A stretch of DNA of 64,000 nt. Origin: Microscilla marina ATCC 23134. GTDB taxonomy: Bacteria > Bacteroidota > Bacteroidia > Cytophagales > Microscillaceae. The stretch lies in assembly GCF_000169175.1 (NCBI RefSeq), contig NZ_AAWS01000020.1:1-64000 (forward strand). Reading direction: 5' to 3'. Of the stretch, positions 23,074 through 34,200 are shown in pieces. The translations under genes were made by a program, and so were the position numbers. How positions within the stretch are numbered: position 1 is the stretch's first letter; the number at the start of each line of letters is the position of its first letter. Under the pieces are notes generated by a model. It saw only the letters and a list, made by a program, of their open reading frames with translations, ran no database searches and was not told where the DNA came from.

Positions 23074-24549
23074 ATGAAGAAAATAGATAAACTGGTTTTA
23101 CAATCATTTTTTGGCCCTTTTATACTTACCTTATCAGTGCTTGTCTTTATATTTTTAGTACAACAGCTGCTACAGTATTTAGACGAGTTTATGGGCAAAG
23201 GCTTGAGCTATTTAGTGTTTGCCGAACTGGTTTTTTACTTTAGTCTTCATATCATTCCTATGGTTTTGCCGTTGGCAACATTGTTGGCTTCGCTTATTAC
23301 CTTTGGCAACCTAGGTGAGCATCACGAGCTTACCGCAATGAAAAGTTCGGGCATATCACTTATTAGGGTACTCACCCCACTTTTTATGGTAGTGGTCTGT
23401 TTTGCTGTTGTGTCCTTTTGGTTTAACAATAGCATTGTGCCTAAAGCCAACCTCGATGCCTACAGCTTATTGTATGATATTCGCCAAACCAAACCCGCAC
23501 TTGATATCAAAGAAGGCGCTTTTTATGGAGGAATTCCTAACTACAGCATCAAGGTAAACCACAAGTTTCCTGATGGTCGTACACTTAAAGATGTTATTAT
23601 TTATGATCATAGTGGACGTAGGGGCAACAAACAAGTGATTTTAGCAGACTCAGGGCAAATGTATACTTTTGATAAAGGAAATTTTTTGGCGTTTGAATTG
23701 TTTAAAGGAGTACGATACCATGAACTACCCACCCGTGAAGGTGCCCGCCCTTCCGAAGAGTTTTTGAAAAGTAAATTTAAGCATAGTAAAATGATTTTTA
23801 GTCTGGAGTCTTTTAATATGGATACCACTGATAAAAACCTTTTCAAAAGCAATAAAATCATGCGTAATGTCACAGAGCTAAATAAAGACATTGATTCTTT
23901 GACAAGAAAACGCAAAGATTTGGAAGCAAGAGTTTTAAAATATATCAGTCCTTATTATTTGTACCATATGCGTGACCGCACAATTGATACTTTGCTTAAT
24001 GAAGGAACAAAAGTGGTCAGTTTACTTAAAACCTGGAAAAAAGAGTTAGATACAACACGCTATAAAAAAAGCCAGGCTGTAATTTACAAAGATGCTTTTA
24101 ACCGAGCTAGTAATGTGAAAACTGTAGTAGTGAATCGTACCAAACAATGGCAACAAACAATCAAGGACCGTAATATTTTTGCCATTGAAAAACATCGAAA
24201 ATATACCAATGCAGTAGCTTGTATTATTATGTTTTTGATAGGGGCACCACTAGGAGCCATCATCAAAAAAGGAGGACTTGGTATGCCCATTATCATCTCT
24301 ATTATTTTCTTTATTATTTTTTACCTGCTCTCTATGACAGGAGAAAAATGGGCAAAAGACTCAATGGTTCCGGTAGCCTATGGAATGTGGGGGGCAAACT
24401 TCATATTGTTTTGGGTGGGCTTGTTTTTCTTACGCCAGGCAAAAAACGATTCACGGATTTTAGAGGCTGATATGTACCGTATTTATTGGGACAAATTTAT
24501 CAGAAACTTCAAACCTAAAAGCAAGAAAAAGTCTGAAGTGAAGGCATAA
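23074..24549 (+). CDS. LptF/LptG-family lipopolysaccharide export permease (YjgP/YjgQ)
   Basis: 491-aa inner-membrane protein. Three membrane helices near the N terminus (about residues 12-120), a periplasmic beta domain of about 270 residues, and three C-terminal helices (about 380-470) are the hallmark of LptF/LptG. FGNLGEHHELTAMKSSGIS (about 83-101) is the conserved coupling region that contacts the LptB ATPase, and IGAPLGAIIKKGG a conserved cytoplasmic loop. It works in the complex that pulls lipopolysaccharide from the inner membrane to the LptA bridge. The periplasmic part includes a charged helical insert (KDIDSLTRKRKDLEARV) longer than in E. coli. It is co-directional with the START-like gene. 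Confidence 0.92.
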   Translation: MKKIDKLVLQSFFGPFILTLSVLVFIFLVQQLLQYLDEFMGKGLSYLVFAELVFYFSLHIIPMVLPLATLLASLITFGNLGEHHELTAMKSSGISLIRVLTPLFMVVVCFAVVSFWFNNSIVPKANLDAYSLLYDIRQTKPALDIKEGAFYGGIPNYSIKVNHKFPDGRTLKDVIIYDHSGRRGNKQVILADSGQMYTFDKGNFLAFELFKGVRYHELPTREGARPSEEFLKSKFKHSKMIFSLESFNMDTTDKNLFKSNKIMRNVTELNKDIDSLTRKRKDLEARVLKYISPYYLYHMRDRTIDTLLNEGTKVVSLLKTWKKELDTTRYKKSQAVIYKDAFNRASNVKTVVVNRTKQWQQTIKDRNIFAIEKHRKYTNAVACIIMFLIGAPLGAIIKKGGLGMPIIISIIFFIIFYLLSMTGEKWAKDSMVPVAYGMWGANFILFWVGLFFLRQAKNDSRILEADMYRIYWDKFIRNFKPKSKKKSEVKA

Positions 24550-24793
24550 GTGAGACTGTACCAAGAATTAATTAACACAAGTCTGTGATCACGCAATATT
24601 ACAAAACCTGCTGTGAGTCTGTAAGTTAGAGAATTATATGATTCTCCAAACCTTATAGATAAGCCTTTTGCAAGGGGGCACATTTCCTGAGAGTCAAAAA
24701 AAAAGGCTATATAATTGGATATTGTTGCCAAAAACGTCAATTTTGCGGTTTGTTATCATAATTGTGATTTACATATATTATTGAAGAGAAGAA

Positions 24794-25069
24794 ATGTATT
24801 TGACGAAAGAAAAGAAACAAGAATTATTTGAGCAGCACGGAAACGGAAAAGCAAAAACCGACACGGGCTCTCCAGAAGCACAAATTGCGTTGTTTACGTA
24901 CCGCATTAATCACTTGACTGAACATCTTAAGAACAATAAGAAAGATTATTCTACTCAGCTGGGATTGAAAAAATTGGTAGGTAAGAGAAGAAGATTATTG
25001 GATTATCTTCACGATAATGAAATCAATCGTTATCGTGCTATTATTGCAGAACTTGGTATCAGAAAGTAA
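24794..25069 (+). CDS. rpsO: Ribosomal protein S15
   Basis: 91 aa, full family length. It binds 16S rRNA at the three-way junction of the central domain and helps assemble the small subunit. HGNGKAKTDTGSPEAQIA and KRRRLLDYL are S15 signatures. The classic rpsO-pnp order is kept, with a terminator-like hairpin between them. In E. coli the S15 protein represses its own message through a leader pseudoknot; the 244-base leader region here contains a small hairpin (GAGAAT/ATTCTC near 24631) but I cannot show such control. Confidence 0.97.
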   Translation: MYLTKEKKQELFEQHGNGKAKTDTGSPEAQIALFTYRINHLTEHLKNNKKDYSTQLGLKKLVGKRRRLLDYLHDNEINRYRAIIAELGIRK

Positions 25070-25086
25070 TCTTTCTTTGTACCAGT

Positions 25087-25123
25087 AAATTAAGAATGAA
25101 GCGATTCATTCTTAATTTTTTTT
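25087..25123 (+). terminator. Terminator between rpsO and pnp
   Basis: 14-bp perfect stem (25087-25100 with 25105-25118), GCGA loop and a run of T. It may be leaky and let pnp be partly co-transcribed, or serve as a stability element trimmed by PNPase. Confidence 0.8.
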
Positions 25124-25158
25124 CATATCAATCAAAATCAATCCATTAGCGATATTAT

Positions 25159-27297
25159 ATGTTACCAAAAGTTATTACCAAGGAAATTGTCTTAGCAGAT
25201 GGACGCAAAATCACTCTTGAGACGGGAAAACTTGCCCGGCAGGCAAATGGTTCTGTTGTAGTTACTATGGGCCAAACCATGTTGTTGGCTACTGTAGTTT
25301 CACAAAAAGAAGCTAAAGATGACGTAGATTTTTTGCCGCTATCAGTAGATTTTCAAGAACGTTTTGCGGCTGCTGGAAAAGTTCCAGGTGGCTTTTTGAA
25401 ACGAGAAGGTAGACTGTCTAATTATGAAATTCTTACATGTCGTTTGGTTGATCGTGCCATGCGTCCACTGTTTCCGGGTGATTACCATGCAGACACGCAA
25501 ATTAATATCTTTTTAATATCTTCTGATCCTGAAGTACCTGCAGATGCACTAGCTGCATTGGCGGCGTCTTCTGCGGTATCTGTATCTGATATTCCTTTCA
25601 ACGGCCCTACTGCCGAAGTAAGAGTTGCTAGAGTTAATGGTGAGTTTGTAATTAACCCATCAGTAGAGGCAATTGAAGAAGCTGACCTGGATATTATGTT
25701 GGCTGCCACACTCGACAGTGTATTAATGGTAGAGGGTGAAATGCAAGAAGTGTCTGAGCAAGATATGCTTGATGCGATCCGTTTTGGGCATGAAGTTATC
25801 AAGACATTATGCCAAGCGCAAAAAGAGCTTGAAGCAGAGGCAGGAGCTACTGAAAAACGTGAATATGATCACGAAAAACACGATCCTGAGTTAGAGCAAA
25901 GGCTGTATGATGAGTTATACGAAAAAGCCTACAAGGTAGCCCAACAGCAAATTAGCAATAAGTCTGAGCGTTCAGAAGCTTTCAATGTGATCAAAGATGA
26001 GTTCATTGATAGTTTGCCTGAAGATCACGAAGTAGATTTATACTTGGTAAAGCAATATTACGGCAAAATCAAGAAAAAGGCTTGTCGCGATTTAGCGCTT
26101 AAGGATAGAAAAAGAATTGATGGACGTGATTTTAGTGAAATCCGACCTATTTGGGGGGAGGTAAATTATTTGCCTGCTACTCACGGTTCAGCTTTATTTA
26201 CCAGAGGTGAAACACAGTCATTGACCACCCTTACTTTGGGTACTAAACTAGATGAGTTGTTTATTGACAATGCTACATTTAAAGGTACCCAGAAGTTTAT
26301 GCTCCATTACAATTTCCCAGGTTTTTCTACTGGAGAAGTAAAGCCTAATCGAGGTGCTTCCCGTCGTGAAATTGGACACGGAAACCTTGCTTATCGTGCA
26401 TTGAAGGGAATGCTGCCAAAAGATGAAGACAATCCTTATACTATACGTATAGTATCAGACATTATGGAATCTAATGGCTCGTCTTCTATGGCAACTGTTT
26501 GTGCTGGTACAATGGCATTAATGGATGGCGGTATATCTATCAAAGCACCTGTATCTGGTATTGCTATGGGATTGATTTCTGATGAAAGTGATCCTGAAAA
26601 CTACGCTGTATTGTCAGATATTTTGGGTGATGAAGACCACCTAGGAGACATGGACTTTAAAGTAACTGGAACACGTGATGGAATTACGGCTTGTCAGATG
26701 GATATTAAAATGGAAGGATTATCTTATGATATTCTAACTAAAGCCCTTGCACAAGCACGTGAAGGAAGACTACACATTCTTGATAAGATCGAGGAAATTA
26801 TTCCTTCTACCAATAGTGACTTGAAGCCTCATGCCCCTCGTTCTACCACTGTTGTGATAGAAAAAGACATGATTGGCGCTGTCATCGGTCCTGGTGGTAA
26901 AATCGTTCAGTTGATTCAAAAAGAGTCTGGTGCTACTGTGGTTATCGAAGAAAAAGATGAGCATGGACACGTAAACATCTTTGCCAACGACCGTGAGTCA
27001 ATGGACAAAGCACATGAAATGGTAAAACAAATCATAGCTGTACCAACAGTAGGTGAAGTTTACGAGGGCAAAGTGAAGTCTATTATGCCATTTGGTGCAT
27101 TTGTAGAGTTCTTGCCTGGAAAAGAAGGTTTGCTACATATTTCTGAAATCAAGTGGGAACGCATAGAGAAAATGGATGGAGTACTTGAGTCAGGAGAGGA
27201 AATAACTGTGAAGTTGATAGATGTAGACAAACGAAGTGGTAAATACAGGTTGTCACGCAAAGCGTTATTACCAAGACCTGCCAAAAAGCAAGACTAA
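25159..27297 (+). CDS. pnp: Polynucleotide phosphorylase
   Basis: 712 aa, the usual length. It degrades RNA 3' to 5' with phosphate and can run in reverse to add tails. Two RNase PH domains (about residues 10-145 and 325-460) flank an all-helical domain. In the second, [23 protein letters not shown] and [18 protein letters not shown] (shown as parts of about 390-450) hold the phosphate and catalytic site. A KH domain ([15 protein letters not shown], about 573-587) and an S1 domain ([16 protein letters not shown], about 636-651) bind RNA. It is placed after rpsO as in most bacteria. Confidence 0.97.
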   Translation: MLPKVITKEIVLADGRKITLETGKLARQANGSVVVTMGQTMLLATVVSQKEAKDDVDFLPLSVDFQERFAAAGKVPGGFLKREGRLSNYEILTCRLVDRAMRPLFPGDYHADTQINIFLISSDPEVPADALAALAASSAVSVSDIPFNGPTAEVRVARVNGEFVINPSVEAIEEADLDIMLAATLDSVLMVEGEMQEVSEQDMLDAIRFGHEVIKTLCQAQKELEAEAGATEKREYDHEKHDPELEQRLYDELYEKAYKVAQQQISNKSERSEAFNVIKDEFIDSLPEDHEVDLYLVKQYYGKIKKKACRDLALKDRKRIDGRDFSEIRPIWGEVNYLPATHGSALFTRGETQSLTTLTLGTKLDELFIDNATFKGTQKFMLHYNFPGFSTGEVKPNRGASRREIGHGNLAYRALKGMLPKDEDNPYTIRIVSDIMESNGSSSMATVCAGTMALMDGGISIKAPVSGIAMGLISDESDPENYAVLSDILGDEDHLGDMDFKVTGTRDGITACQMDIKMEGLSYDILTKALAQAREGRLHILDKIEEIIPSTNSDLKPHAPRSTTVVIEKDMIGAVIGPGGKIVQLIQKESGATVVIEEKDEHGHVNIFANDRESMDKAHEMVKQIIAVPTVGEVYEGKVKSIMPFGAFVEFLPGKEGLLHISEIKWERIEKMDGVLESGEEITVKLIDVDKRSGKYRLSRKALLPRPAKKQD

Positions 27298-27700
27298 TTT
27301 ACTTTTTATAATTACTTGAGATAGCTTCAATATACATTAAACAATTATTGAAGCGTTCTCTTGTTAACAGCCTCACTTATAATTTTTATAAGGAATAATG
27401 CAGGAGGATTATATTTACTGTATATAAGAGGTTTTGTAACAAAAAGTTGTTCGACCAACTTGCTATATAATGTATAATAATAGAACTCTTAAATTTTTTA
27501 AGGGTTACCAATGAACCAGTACCTGTATATATAAGGTGCTGGTAAGTATAGTGCTGTTGTGTGTCAACACATAAACAGTGAGCTTACTACTATTTTTTTT
27601 AACTAGTATGATGTTTTAGTTTGACCAAATAGTATTTGCTATTAAACTTCAAAACTATACATATTCATTTTTAGTTATATCATAAAACACAACTATTTCA
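27298..27700. other. Leader region of the primary sigma factor gene
   Basis: 403 AT-rich bases without a coding frame. It contains a 10-bp hairpin (27515-27524 with 27534-27543, one T-G pair). No exact promoter consensus was found just before the gene. Confidence 0.4.
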
Positions 27701-28564
27701 ATGAGACAACTGAAGATAAGCAAGCAGATTACCAACCGAGAAAGTCAGTCACTTGACAAGTATTTACAAGAAATCGGAAAAGTAGATTTGCTAACACCTG
27801 ATGAAGAGGTAGAACTTGCCAAAAGAATTAGAGAAGGCGATCAGGTAGCTTTGGAAAAACTAACCAAAGCCAACCTAAGATTCGTGGTTTCTGTGGCAAA
27901 GCAATACCAAAATCAAGGCTTATCTTTGGGAGATTTGATTAATGAAGGTAACCTTGGGCTTATTAAAGCTGCACAGCGTTTTGATGAAACTCGTGGTTTT
28001 AAATTCATTTCTTATGCCGTTTGGTGGATAAGACAATCTATTCTACAAGCATTGGCGGAGCAGTCACGAATTGTTCGATTACCGTTGAACCGCGTAGGTT
28101 CATTGAACAAGATTTCAAAGACATTTTCAGAACTCGAACAAAAATATGAACGTGAGCCTTCCCCAGATGAATTAGCCGAAGTATTAGATGTTACTACTTC
28201 GGAAGTGGTAGATACTCTTAAAATTTCAGGGCGACATGTATCTATGGATGCACCTTTTGTACAAGGAGAAGAGAATAGCTTGTTAGATGTGCTCGAAAAC
28301 GAAAGCGAGGTAAAGCCGGATTCAGAATTGATGAACGACTCGTTACGTAAAGAGGTACAACGGGCGCTTTCTACGCTTACCCAACGCGAAGCCGATGTAA
28401 TTACTCTATACTTTGGTCTGAACGGAGAGCACGCAATGACTCTGGAAGAAATCGGAGAAAAGTTTAATCTTACCCGTGAGCGTGTACGTCAGATCAAAGA
28501 AAAAGCTATCCGCCGACTGCGACATACTTCCCGAAGCAAAGCATTGAAACCTTACTTGGGATAA
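27701..28564 (+). CDS. rpoD: Primary RNA polymerase sigma factor (short RpoD/SigA type)
   Basis: 287 aa. Region 1.2 ([20 protein letters not shown]), region 2 ([19 protein letters not shown], then [17 protein letters not shown]), region 3 and region 4 (LTLEEIG-type helix with [17 protein letters not shown]) are all present. Region 1.1 and the non-conserved insert of E. coli RpoD are absent, as is standard for Bacteroidota housekeeping sigma factors. It directs transcription from the TTTG/TAnnTTTG promoters seen elsewhere in this window. It is a single gene, closed by a hairpin at 28619. Confidence 0.96.
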   Translation: MRQLKISKQITNRESQSLDKYLQEIGKVDLLTPDEEVELAKRIREGDQVALEKLTKANLRFVVSVAKQYQNQGLSLGDLINEGNLGLIKAAQRFDETRGFKFISYAVWWIRQSILQALAEQSRIVRLPLNRVGSLNKISKTFSELEQKYEREPSPDELAEVLDVTTSEVVDTLKISGRHVSMDAPFVQGEENSLLDVLENESEVKPDSELMNDSLRKEVQRALSTLTQREADVITLYFGLNGEHAMTLEEIGEKFNLTRERVRQIKEKAIRRLRHTSRSKALKPYLG

Positions 28565-28618
28565 TTTTGTTGTAAGGTAGAACATCATCAGTTGTTCAAA
28601 AGTATTTTGTTTTTTTAC

Positions 28619-28656
28619 AATTAGCCTAAGAAATTAAATTCTTAGGCTAATTTGTT
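28619..28656 (+). terminator. Terminator of the sigma factor gene
   Basis: 14-bp perfect stem (28619-28632 with 28639-28652) with a short T-rich exit. Confidence 0.68.
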
Positions 28657-28728
28657 GTATAGGGTTTTTGGATAAATCCTAGAGTTTACCCAAATTTGAG
28701 TATTGATCATATTATAAAACGTCGGAAA

Positions 28729-29685
28729 ATGACTACAGAAAACGTAGATTGTTTGATTATAGGATCAGGGCCAGCAGGTTATACTGCGGCCATTTATGCA
28801 TCTAGAGCAGGCCTAAAGCCTGTATTATATACCGGACCAGAGCCTGGTGGACAATTGATGCTTACGAGTGATGTTGAAAACTTTCCTGGTTATTCGGATG
28901 GCATTATGGGACCACAAATGATGGAAGATTTTCGTAAACAGGCAACTCGTTTTGGTGCGGACATCAGAATGGGGTTGGCTACTTCGGTAGATTTCTCTGG
29001 AAAGTTACACAAGGTAATCGTGGATAATAAACACGAAATCACTGCCAAAAGTGTAATTATTTCTACAGGTGCATCTGCCAAATGGTTGGGGCTTGAGTCT
29101 GAGCTTCGTTTACGTGACATAGGAGGGGGAGTATCTTCTTGTGCAGTATGTGACGGTTTCTTTTTCAAAGATAAGGATGTAGTGGTTGTTGGAGGGGGAG
29201 ATTCTGCTGCGGAAGAGGCATCCTATTTGTCTAAAATCTGCCACAAGGTTTATTTGTTGGTGCGTCGTGATGAAATGCGTGCTTCTAAAATTATGCAGCA
29301 ACGTGTTACCAGTAAAGAAAATGTAGAAGTACTTTGGAATACCGTAACAGAAGAAGTGCTTGGGAAAGAGCAGGTAGAGGCTGTAAGAGTTAAAAATAAC
29401 GTAACAGGTGAAACTAAAGATCTTTCAGTAAGTGCTTTCTTTGTAGCAATTGGTCATAAGCCAAATACTGGTATTTTTAAAGAGTATATAGATATGGACG
29501 ATACTGGATACATTCTCACTGAAAAAGGCACCAGTAGAACTAATATAGAAGGTGTATTTGCCTCAGGCGATGTGCAAGATAAAGATTATCGCCAAGCAAT
29601 TACTGCCGCAGGATCAGGCTGTATGGCAGCGTTAGATGCAGAGCGTTATCTTGCTGAACAAGAAGCAATAGGTACATTTGCATAA
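28729..29685 (+). CDS. trxB: Thioredoxin reductase
   Basis: 318 aa counted from the ATG at 28729; an in-frame TTG 33 bases earlier would add residues not typical of the family. It is an FAD- and NADPH-dependent flavoenzyme that reduces thioredoxin. The FAD-binding IIGSGPAGYTAAIYASRAGL (residues 10-29), the redox pair Cys138-Cys141 in SCAVCDG, the NADPH-binding VVGGGDSAAEEA and the closing EGVFASGDVQD are intact. The M23-LysM protease gene follows after 29 bp. Confidence 0.96.
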   Translation: MTTENVDCLIIGSGPAGYTAAIYASRAGLKPVLYTGPEPGGQLMLTSDVENFPGYSDGIMGPQMMEDFRKQATRFGADIRMGLATSVDFSGKLHKVIVDNKHEITAKSVIISTGASAKWLGLESELRLRDIGGGVSSCAVCDGFFFKDKDVVVVGGGDSAAEEASYLSKICHKVYLLVRRDEMRASKIMQQRVTSKENVEVLWNTVTEEVLGKEQVEAVRVKNNVTGETKDLSVSAFFVAIGHKPNTGIFKEYIDMDDTGYILTEKGTSRTNIEGVFASGDVQDKDYRQAITAAGSGCMAALDAERYLAEQEAIGTFA

Positions 29686-29714
29686 AGTTAGGCTTAAAGA
29701 AAAGGTAATATTGA

Positions 29715-30773
29715 ATGTTTGGGTTTAAGTATATTTTTGGATTTTTATTGATTTTTTGTTTACAAGCAAGTTGGGCGCAGGTAGAAAACCAAAACCCTAA
29801 AGGGAACATGAAAATTGTTCCTACTCCTGCAAAAAAAACAAAGAAAGATACCTTGGTAAAAGTAGATTCTACCAAAAAACAGGATGAGTCAGGAGCGGCT
29901 ATGCCAGGGCCTAAAAAAACACAAACAGCTAATAGAGGAAACTTTAACCTTTTTAAGCGTAATGCAGCCATTGTTCGAGAAGATTCTGTTGGTAGTATTG
30001 ATATAGGAACCAATCAAATTGTTAAAATTTCGGAAGAGATAAAAATAGATTGTGTTTGGATTAAAGCCGTAGAATATTACTCTGTGTGGAATTCAACCTA
30101 TATCAACCCTTACAGAAAAGATGCAAAAAGGTTCCGCGATACTATTGATATTAAGTTGTATGATGCTGGTCGGGGGCAACTCTGGTCGGCTCCTCTAGCC
30201 ACCAATTTTAAAACGTCTAATTTTGGTTATCGTTGGGGGAGGTTTCATCATGGAATAGATTTAAACCTTTCTATTGGAACACCCATTTATAGTGTGTTTG
30301 ATGGCATCGTTAGAATCTCTGCCTATGGTATGGGTTTTGGAAACTATGTAGTAGTGCGCCACTACAATGGGTTAGAAACATTGTATGGTCACATGAGTAT
30401 CCGTAAAGTAGAAGTCGGGCAAGTAGTAAAAGCCGGACAACTCATAGGCTTGGGAGGGAGCACTGGATGGAGTACCGGACCACATTTACACTTTGAGGTT
30501 CGTTACCAAGGCAACTCGATTGATCCTTTGTTGGTATTTGATTTTTCTAAAAAAGGAAAAGAGGTGTTCAAAGATATATTTACTTTAAAGCCTGAACACT
30601 TTTGGCATTTGGGCAATAAAACCCGAAAACGGATATATCACCAGGTAAAGTATGGAGATACGTTGTATTCCATTAGTCGTAAGTACCGTATTCCGATATG
30701 GACACTGGCCAGGCAAAATAAACTACATTATAAATCCCGTCTCAAAGTAGGGCAACGATTAATTATCAGATGA
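29715..30773 (+). CDS. M23 peptidase with C-terminal LysM domain
   Basis: 352-aa exported protein with a signal peptide (hydrophobic 5-20, ending SWAQ). The LytM/M23 domain (about 165-275) has a complete zinc site: His178 and Asp182 (HHGID), YGHM, and His257/His259 in HLHFEV; it should cut peptide cross-links of peptidoglycan. A LysM domain at the C terminus (about 305-352, VKYGDTLYSISRKY...RLKVGQRLIIR) binds the glycan. It contrasts with the degenerate M23 domain of the EnvC-like protein at 18311. A Lys/Thr-rich linker follows the signal. It starts 29 bp after trxB. Confidence 0.92.
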   Translation: MFGFKYIFGFLLIFCLQASWAQVENQNPKGNMKIVPTPAKKTKKDTLVKVDSTKKQDESGAAMPGPKKTQTANRGNFNLFKRNAAIVREDSVGSIDIGTNQIVKISEEIKIDCVWIKAVEYYSVWNSTYINPYRKDAKRFRDTIDIKLYDAGRGQLWSAPLATNFKTSNFGYRWGRFHHGIDLNLSIGTPIYSVFDGIVRISAYGMGFGNYVVVRHYNGLETLYGHMSIRKVEVGQVVKAGQLIGLGGSTGWSTGPHLHFEVRYQGNSIDPLLVFDFSKKGKEVFKDIFTLKPEHFWHLGNKTRKRIYHQVKYGDTLYSISRKYRIPIWTLARQNKLHYKSRLKVGQRLIIR

Positions 30774-30790
30774 TAGAGACCATCTAAAAC

Positions 30791-30826
30791 AAAAAAGCAG
30801 TTCTTGTTTAAAAGAACTGCTTTTTT
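30791..30826. terminator. Bidirectional terminator between convergent genes
   Basis: 15-bp stem AAAAAAGCAGTTCTT (30791-30805) with its complement (30812-30826): A-run on one side, T-run on the other. It serves the M23-LysM gene (+) and the GreA-like gene (-), whose stop codon starts 4 bases away. Confidence 0.92.
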
Positions 30827-30829
30827 GCT

Positions 30830-31282
30830 TTACCAAACTTCATAAATTTTTATTTTTTGCTGTCGAAAAAAAATCTCTTCTCCTGCTTTTAAGCCCTTAA
30901 GTGCTTGCCCGATGGGTGAGGCAAGTGAAATGGTAAAGTAAGTTTTATCCTCAAGAGTTAGTTTACCAACACTAATCGCAATATAGTAGTTGGCTTGAGG
31001 GGTCATTACTAAACTACCCAGTTGTACTGTAGATAATTGAACCTTAGGGTTGATCTGAGCCAATACTTTTTTTAGTTTTAAACCCTCGTTGACTTGGGTT
31101 GCGTGCTTTTCTTTTTCTAATTGCATCATTGCCCTTCCGGTTTCGTATTTATCTCCTGCACTACTTTTAGTTTCCTCGTTGGCGGCTTGTTGGGCAGCAC
31201 TGATAGCAGCTTGAGCTTGGCTTATTTTCTGTGAGGCATATTTTTCACATTGTGCATAAAGCTGTATTTTTGTATTTATCAT
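30830..31282 (-). CDS. GreA/GreB-like transcript cleavage factor family protein
   Basis: 150 aa. An N-terminal helical part (about 1-70) contains SSAGDKYETGRAMMQLE, which matches the coiled-coil portion of GreA. The C-terminal part (about 85-150) ends ASPIGQALKGLKAGEEI, the landmark of the GreA/GreB FKBP-like domain that binds RNA polymerase. Homologues in Bacteroidota are often mislabelled 3-oxoacyl-ACP synthase; nothing here supports that. Whether it still cleaves backtracked RNA is uncertain, since the acidic tip of the coiled coil is hard to place. It lies 8 bp downstream of the large sensor-phosphatase gene and may be co-transcribed with it. Confidence 0.75.
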   Translation of the reverse strand: MINTKIQLYAQCEKYASQKISQAQAAISAAQQAANEETKSSAGDKYETGRAMMQLEKEKHATQVNEGLKLKKVLAQINPKVQLSTVQLGSLVMTPQANYYIAISVGKLTLEDKTYFTISLASPIGQALKGLKAGEEIFFRQQKIKIYEVW

Positions 31283-31290
31283 GGTAGTTT

Positions 31291-34200
31291 TTATGTTTTT
31301 AATCCTATAAGCAATATATCATCTCTTTGCTCTGTTCCTACCATGTGTTGATCTAATGTTTCCTCTAGTATTTGTTTTTGCGTGTTTAAAGGCAGTGAAT
31401 GGTTTTGGTATAGCATTTTAGTCAGTTGCTGGTTGCCAATTTTTTTCCTTTCTTGGTTGTTTTGGTCAGCAAAACCATCACTACATAGATAAAGTAAACT
31501 CCCTTTTTTAAACATCAATTCCTTTGTATTAATACATCTTTCTTCATCGTATATAATACCAATAGATATAGAACTACCTTTGATCTTTTGTAACTCTGTA
31601 TCCCCTTGGCTTATATACCATAATGGTCGTTTGGCACCAGCAAAAGCAACCTTAGTATGTTGATCGTCTACATCTTCAAGGGTAATGAGTGCTACATCCA
31701 TACCATTACGTCCACCTGTTTCGTCTTGTCGTAGAGCATAACGAACATAATAGCGAAGTTTCTCCAGTATGGTTCCTGGGTCAGTTATTTGCTTAGCGTT
31801 AATTATTTCGTTAAGAATAGTAAAACCAATCATACTCATAAATGCACCAGGAACCCCATGCCCTGTACAATCAATAGCGGCAAGTACTTTTTTATTATTT
31901 ACTTCACCTAACCAGTAAAAATCTCCTGAGACTACATCACGTGGTCGGTAAATTACAAAATGTTCACCCAATACCTGTTGCATTCGTACATCAAAAGGGA
32001 GAATAGCTTCTTGAATTGTTTTAGCCGATTTGATGCTTTGTCTAATATGGCGATTTTGGGTACTGAGGGCATTATTTTGTTGTTCTATAGCATCCCTTTG
32101 TGCCATAATCTCTTCTTGTTGTTGATAAAGTTCTTCATTTTGAGCGGTAATTGCGGCATTGCGGGAAATGATCTCTTCTTTTTGTTGATGTATTTCTTCT
32201 TTTTGTGCTACCACCTCTTTAGTGCGTTTCACTACCTTCTCTTCCAGGATTCTTTTTTGCGCTTTAATACTATTAATTCTGTAACGGTAAAAACCCAATG
32301 ATAATAAAATTACTGTAGATATCCACCCAACCTTAAACCACCAGGTTTGCCACCAGGCAGGTAAAATTACTATTTCTATGGCTAACCCTTTGGTATTCCA
32401 TACACCATCATTATTTGATCCCTGTACCCTGAACACATAGCGACCTGGGGGAATATTGGTATAGCTGGCAAAATTTCGGGTATTGAGGTTATGCCAGGCT
32501 TTATCATACCCTTCTAGCTTTACTTTGTACTGGTTGTTACTAGCATTGGCATAACTTAAAGCTGCAAACTCAAAAGAAAAACCTTTAGCTTGCTCGTGAT
32601 TAAGCACAATTTTTTTTCTGTAGCCAATGTTTGTATCAAAGGCTTGGGCAGCCTCATCTGAATCGTTTGAGAGCTGAAAACTCGTAAGTACAACAGGGGG
32701 AATATATGGATTGGGTTTGATGTTTTTTGGGTGAAAAGCATTGATACCCTTAGTACCACCAAAAAATAATTGCCCATTATTGCGTTTACCAAAAGAGTCT
32801 TGATTAAACTCTCCATCTTGAATACCATCTGTGATTGTATAGTTAGTAAATTTCTCTGTCTTTAGGTTGAACCTCGAAATCCCTTTTTCGTGGCTCATCC
32901 AAAGATTACCTTGGGCATCTTCTTGTATACCATATACAAACTCATTCATTAAACCTTGAGCTTTGCCATAATGACGAAACTCTACTTGTTCTTCTGTTTT
33001 TTGTACAACCTTACTAAGCCCCCCTCCATAGCTGGTAAACCATATCTGTTGATCTGTACTCTGGTAAATGTCCAATACGCTATTGTTTTTTAGCCCTGAT
33101 GACTCGGTGTAAAGTGTGTGTGTTTGGTTTTTGGAATCTAACCTCACCAACCCTGTTAGAGTGCCTAACCATACAGTACCATCTTGTGTGACAGTAATAG
33201 TGTTAATTTGTCTTCTGCGGGTTTTTTTTCTTGGAAGTTGAAGGTATTTTGAAAACGAATCGGTGACTGGATTATATTGATACAGCCACTTAGAGTTTAC
33301 ATTTACCAAAAGTCTTCCTTGTGGACCTTCAATAATGTGATGAATAATATTGAGTCGGTCGTTAGAGAGCCTATAGTGTTTGAAGTGATTTTTTGAGGGA
33401 ATAAATAAGTCAAGTCCATTCACTGTGCCTACCCATAATCTGCCATCTTTATCCTTATAAATACTCCGTACCCTGGGGTGGCTTAAGCTGTTAGGAGCGT
33501 TCTTGCGATGTTTGTATTCAATAACACTGTCAGTTTTAGGATTGAAGTTTACCAGTCGATCACTAAGTGTGCGTAGCCAAATGGTGCTAGAGTCTCCAGG
33601 TACCATATGCCAACAAGAAACCTGAGTTTTTTTTCCGGTTTTATTTGGTAAAAAAAGCGTATACAATGCAAATTTTTGAGTAGTTCTGTTGAGCATATAA
33701 GCACCATTACCTATAGTGCCTACCCATAAATTTCCTGCGTGATCTTCCCAAATACTCATAACCCCTGTGTCATACAATGCTTGTGAGCCTTTGATATGAT
33801 CTTCAAAATGAATAAACGCTTGACGTTGATCATCAAACCAATATATTCCTGAGTCTGTGCCTATCCATATAATGCCCTTGCTGTCTTGTATAATACAACG
33901 GAGATAATTATTTTTTAGCCCTTTGGTGTATGAGGTAAACTTGCGAGAAGCAGGGTCAAAGATACCTATATCATGAGAAGTGCCTATCCAAAGTCTTTGT
34001 TGGTTATCTTCGTAAATGGCTTCTACAAAGCCTAGTCGCTTGTTTTTTTGAGTAAAGTAATGTTTGAACTCTACTGAACCATTGGGTTTCATGATGATTT
34101 GGTTCAGTCCATTAGTTGTTCCTGCCCATACACTACCATCTTTTCTTGTACATAAACTTAGCACATCTTTTTGACTAAGGGCGTTTACTTTATTTGAATC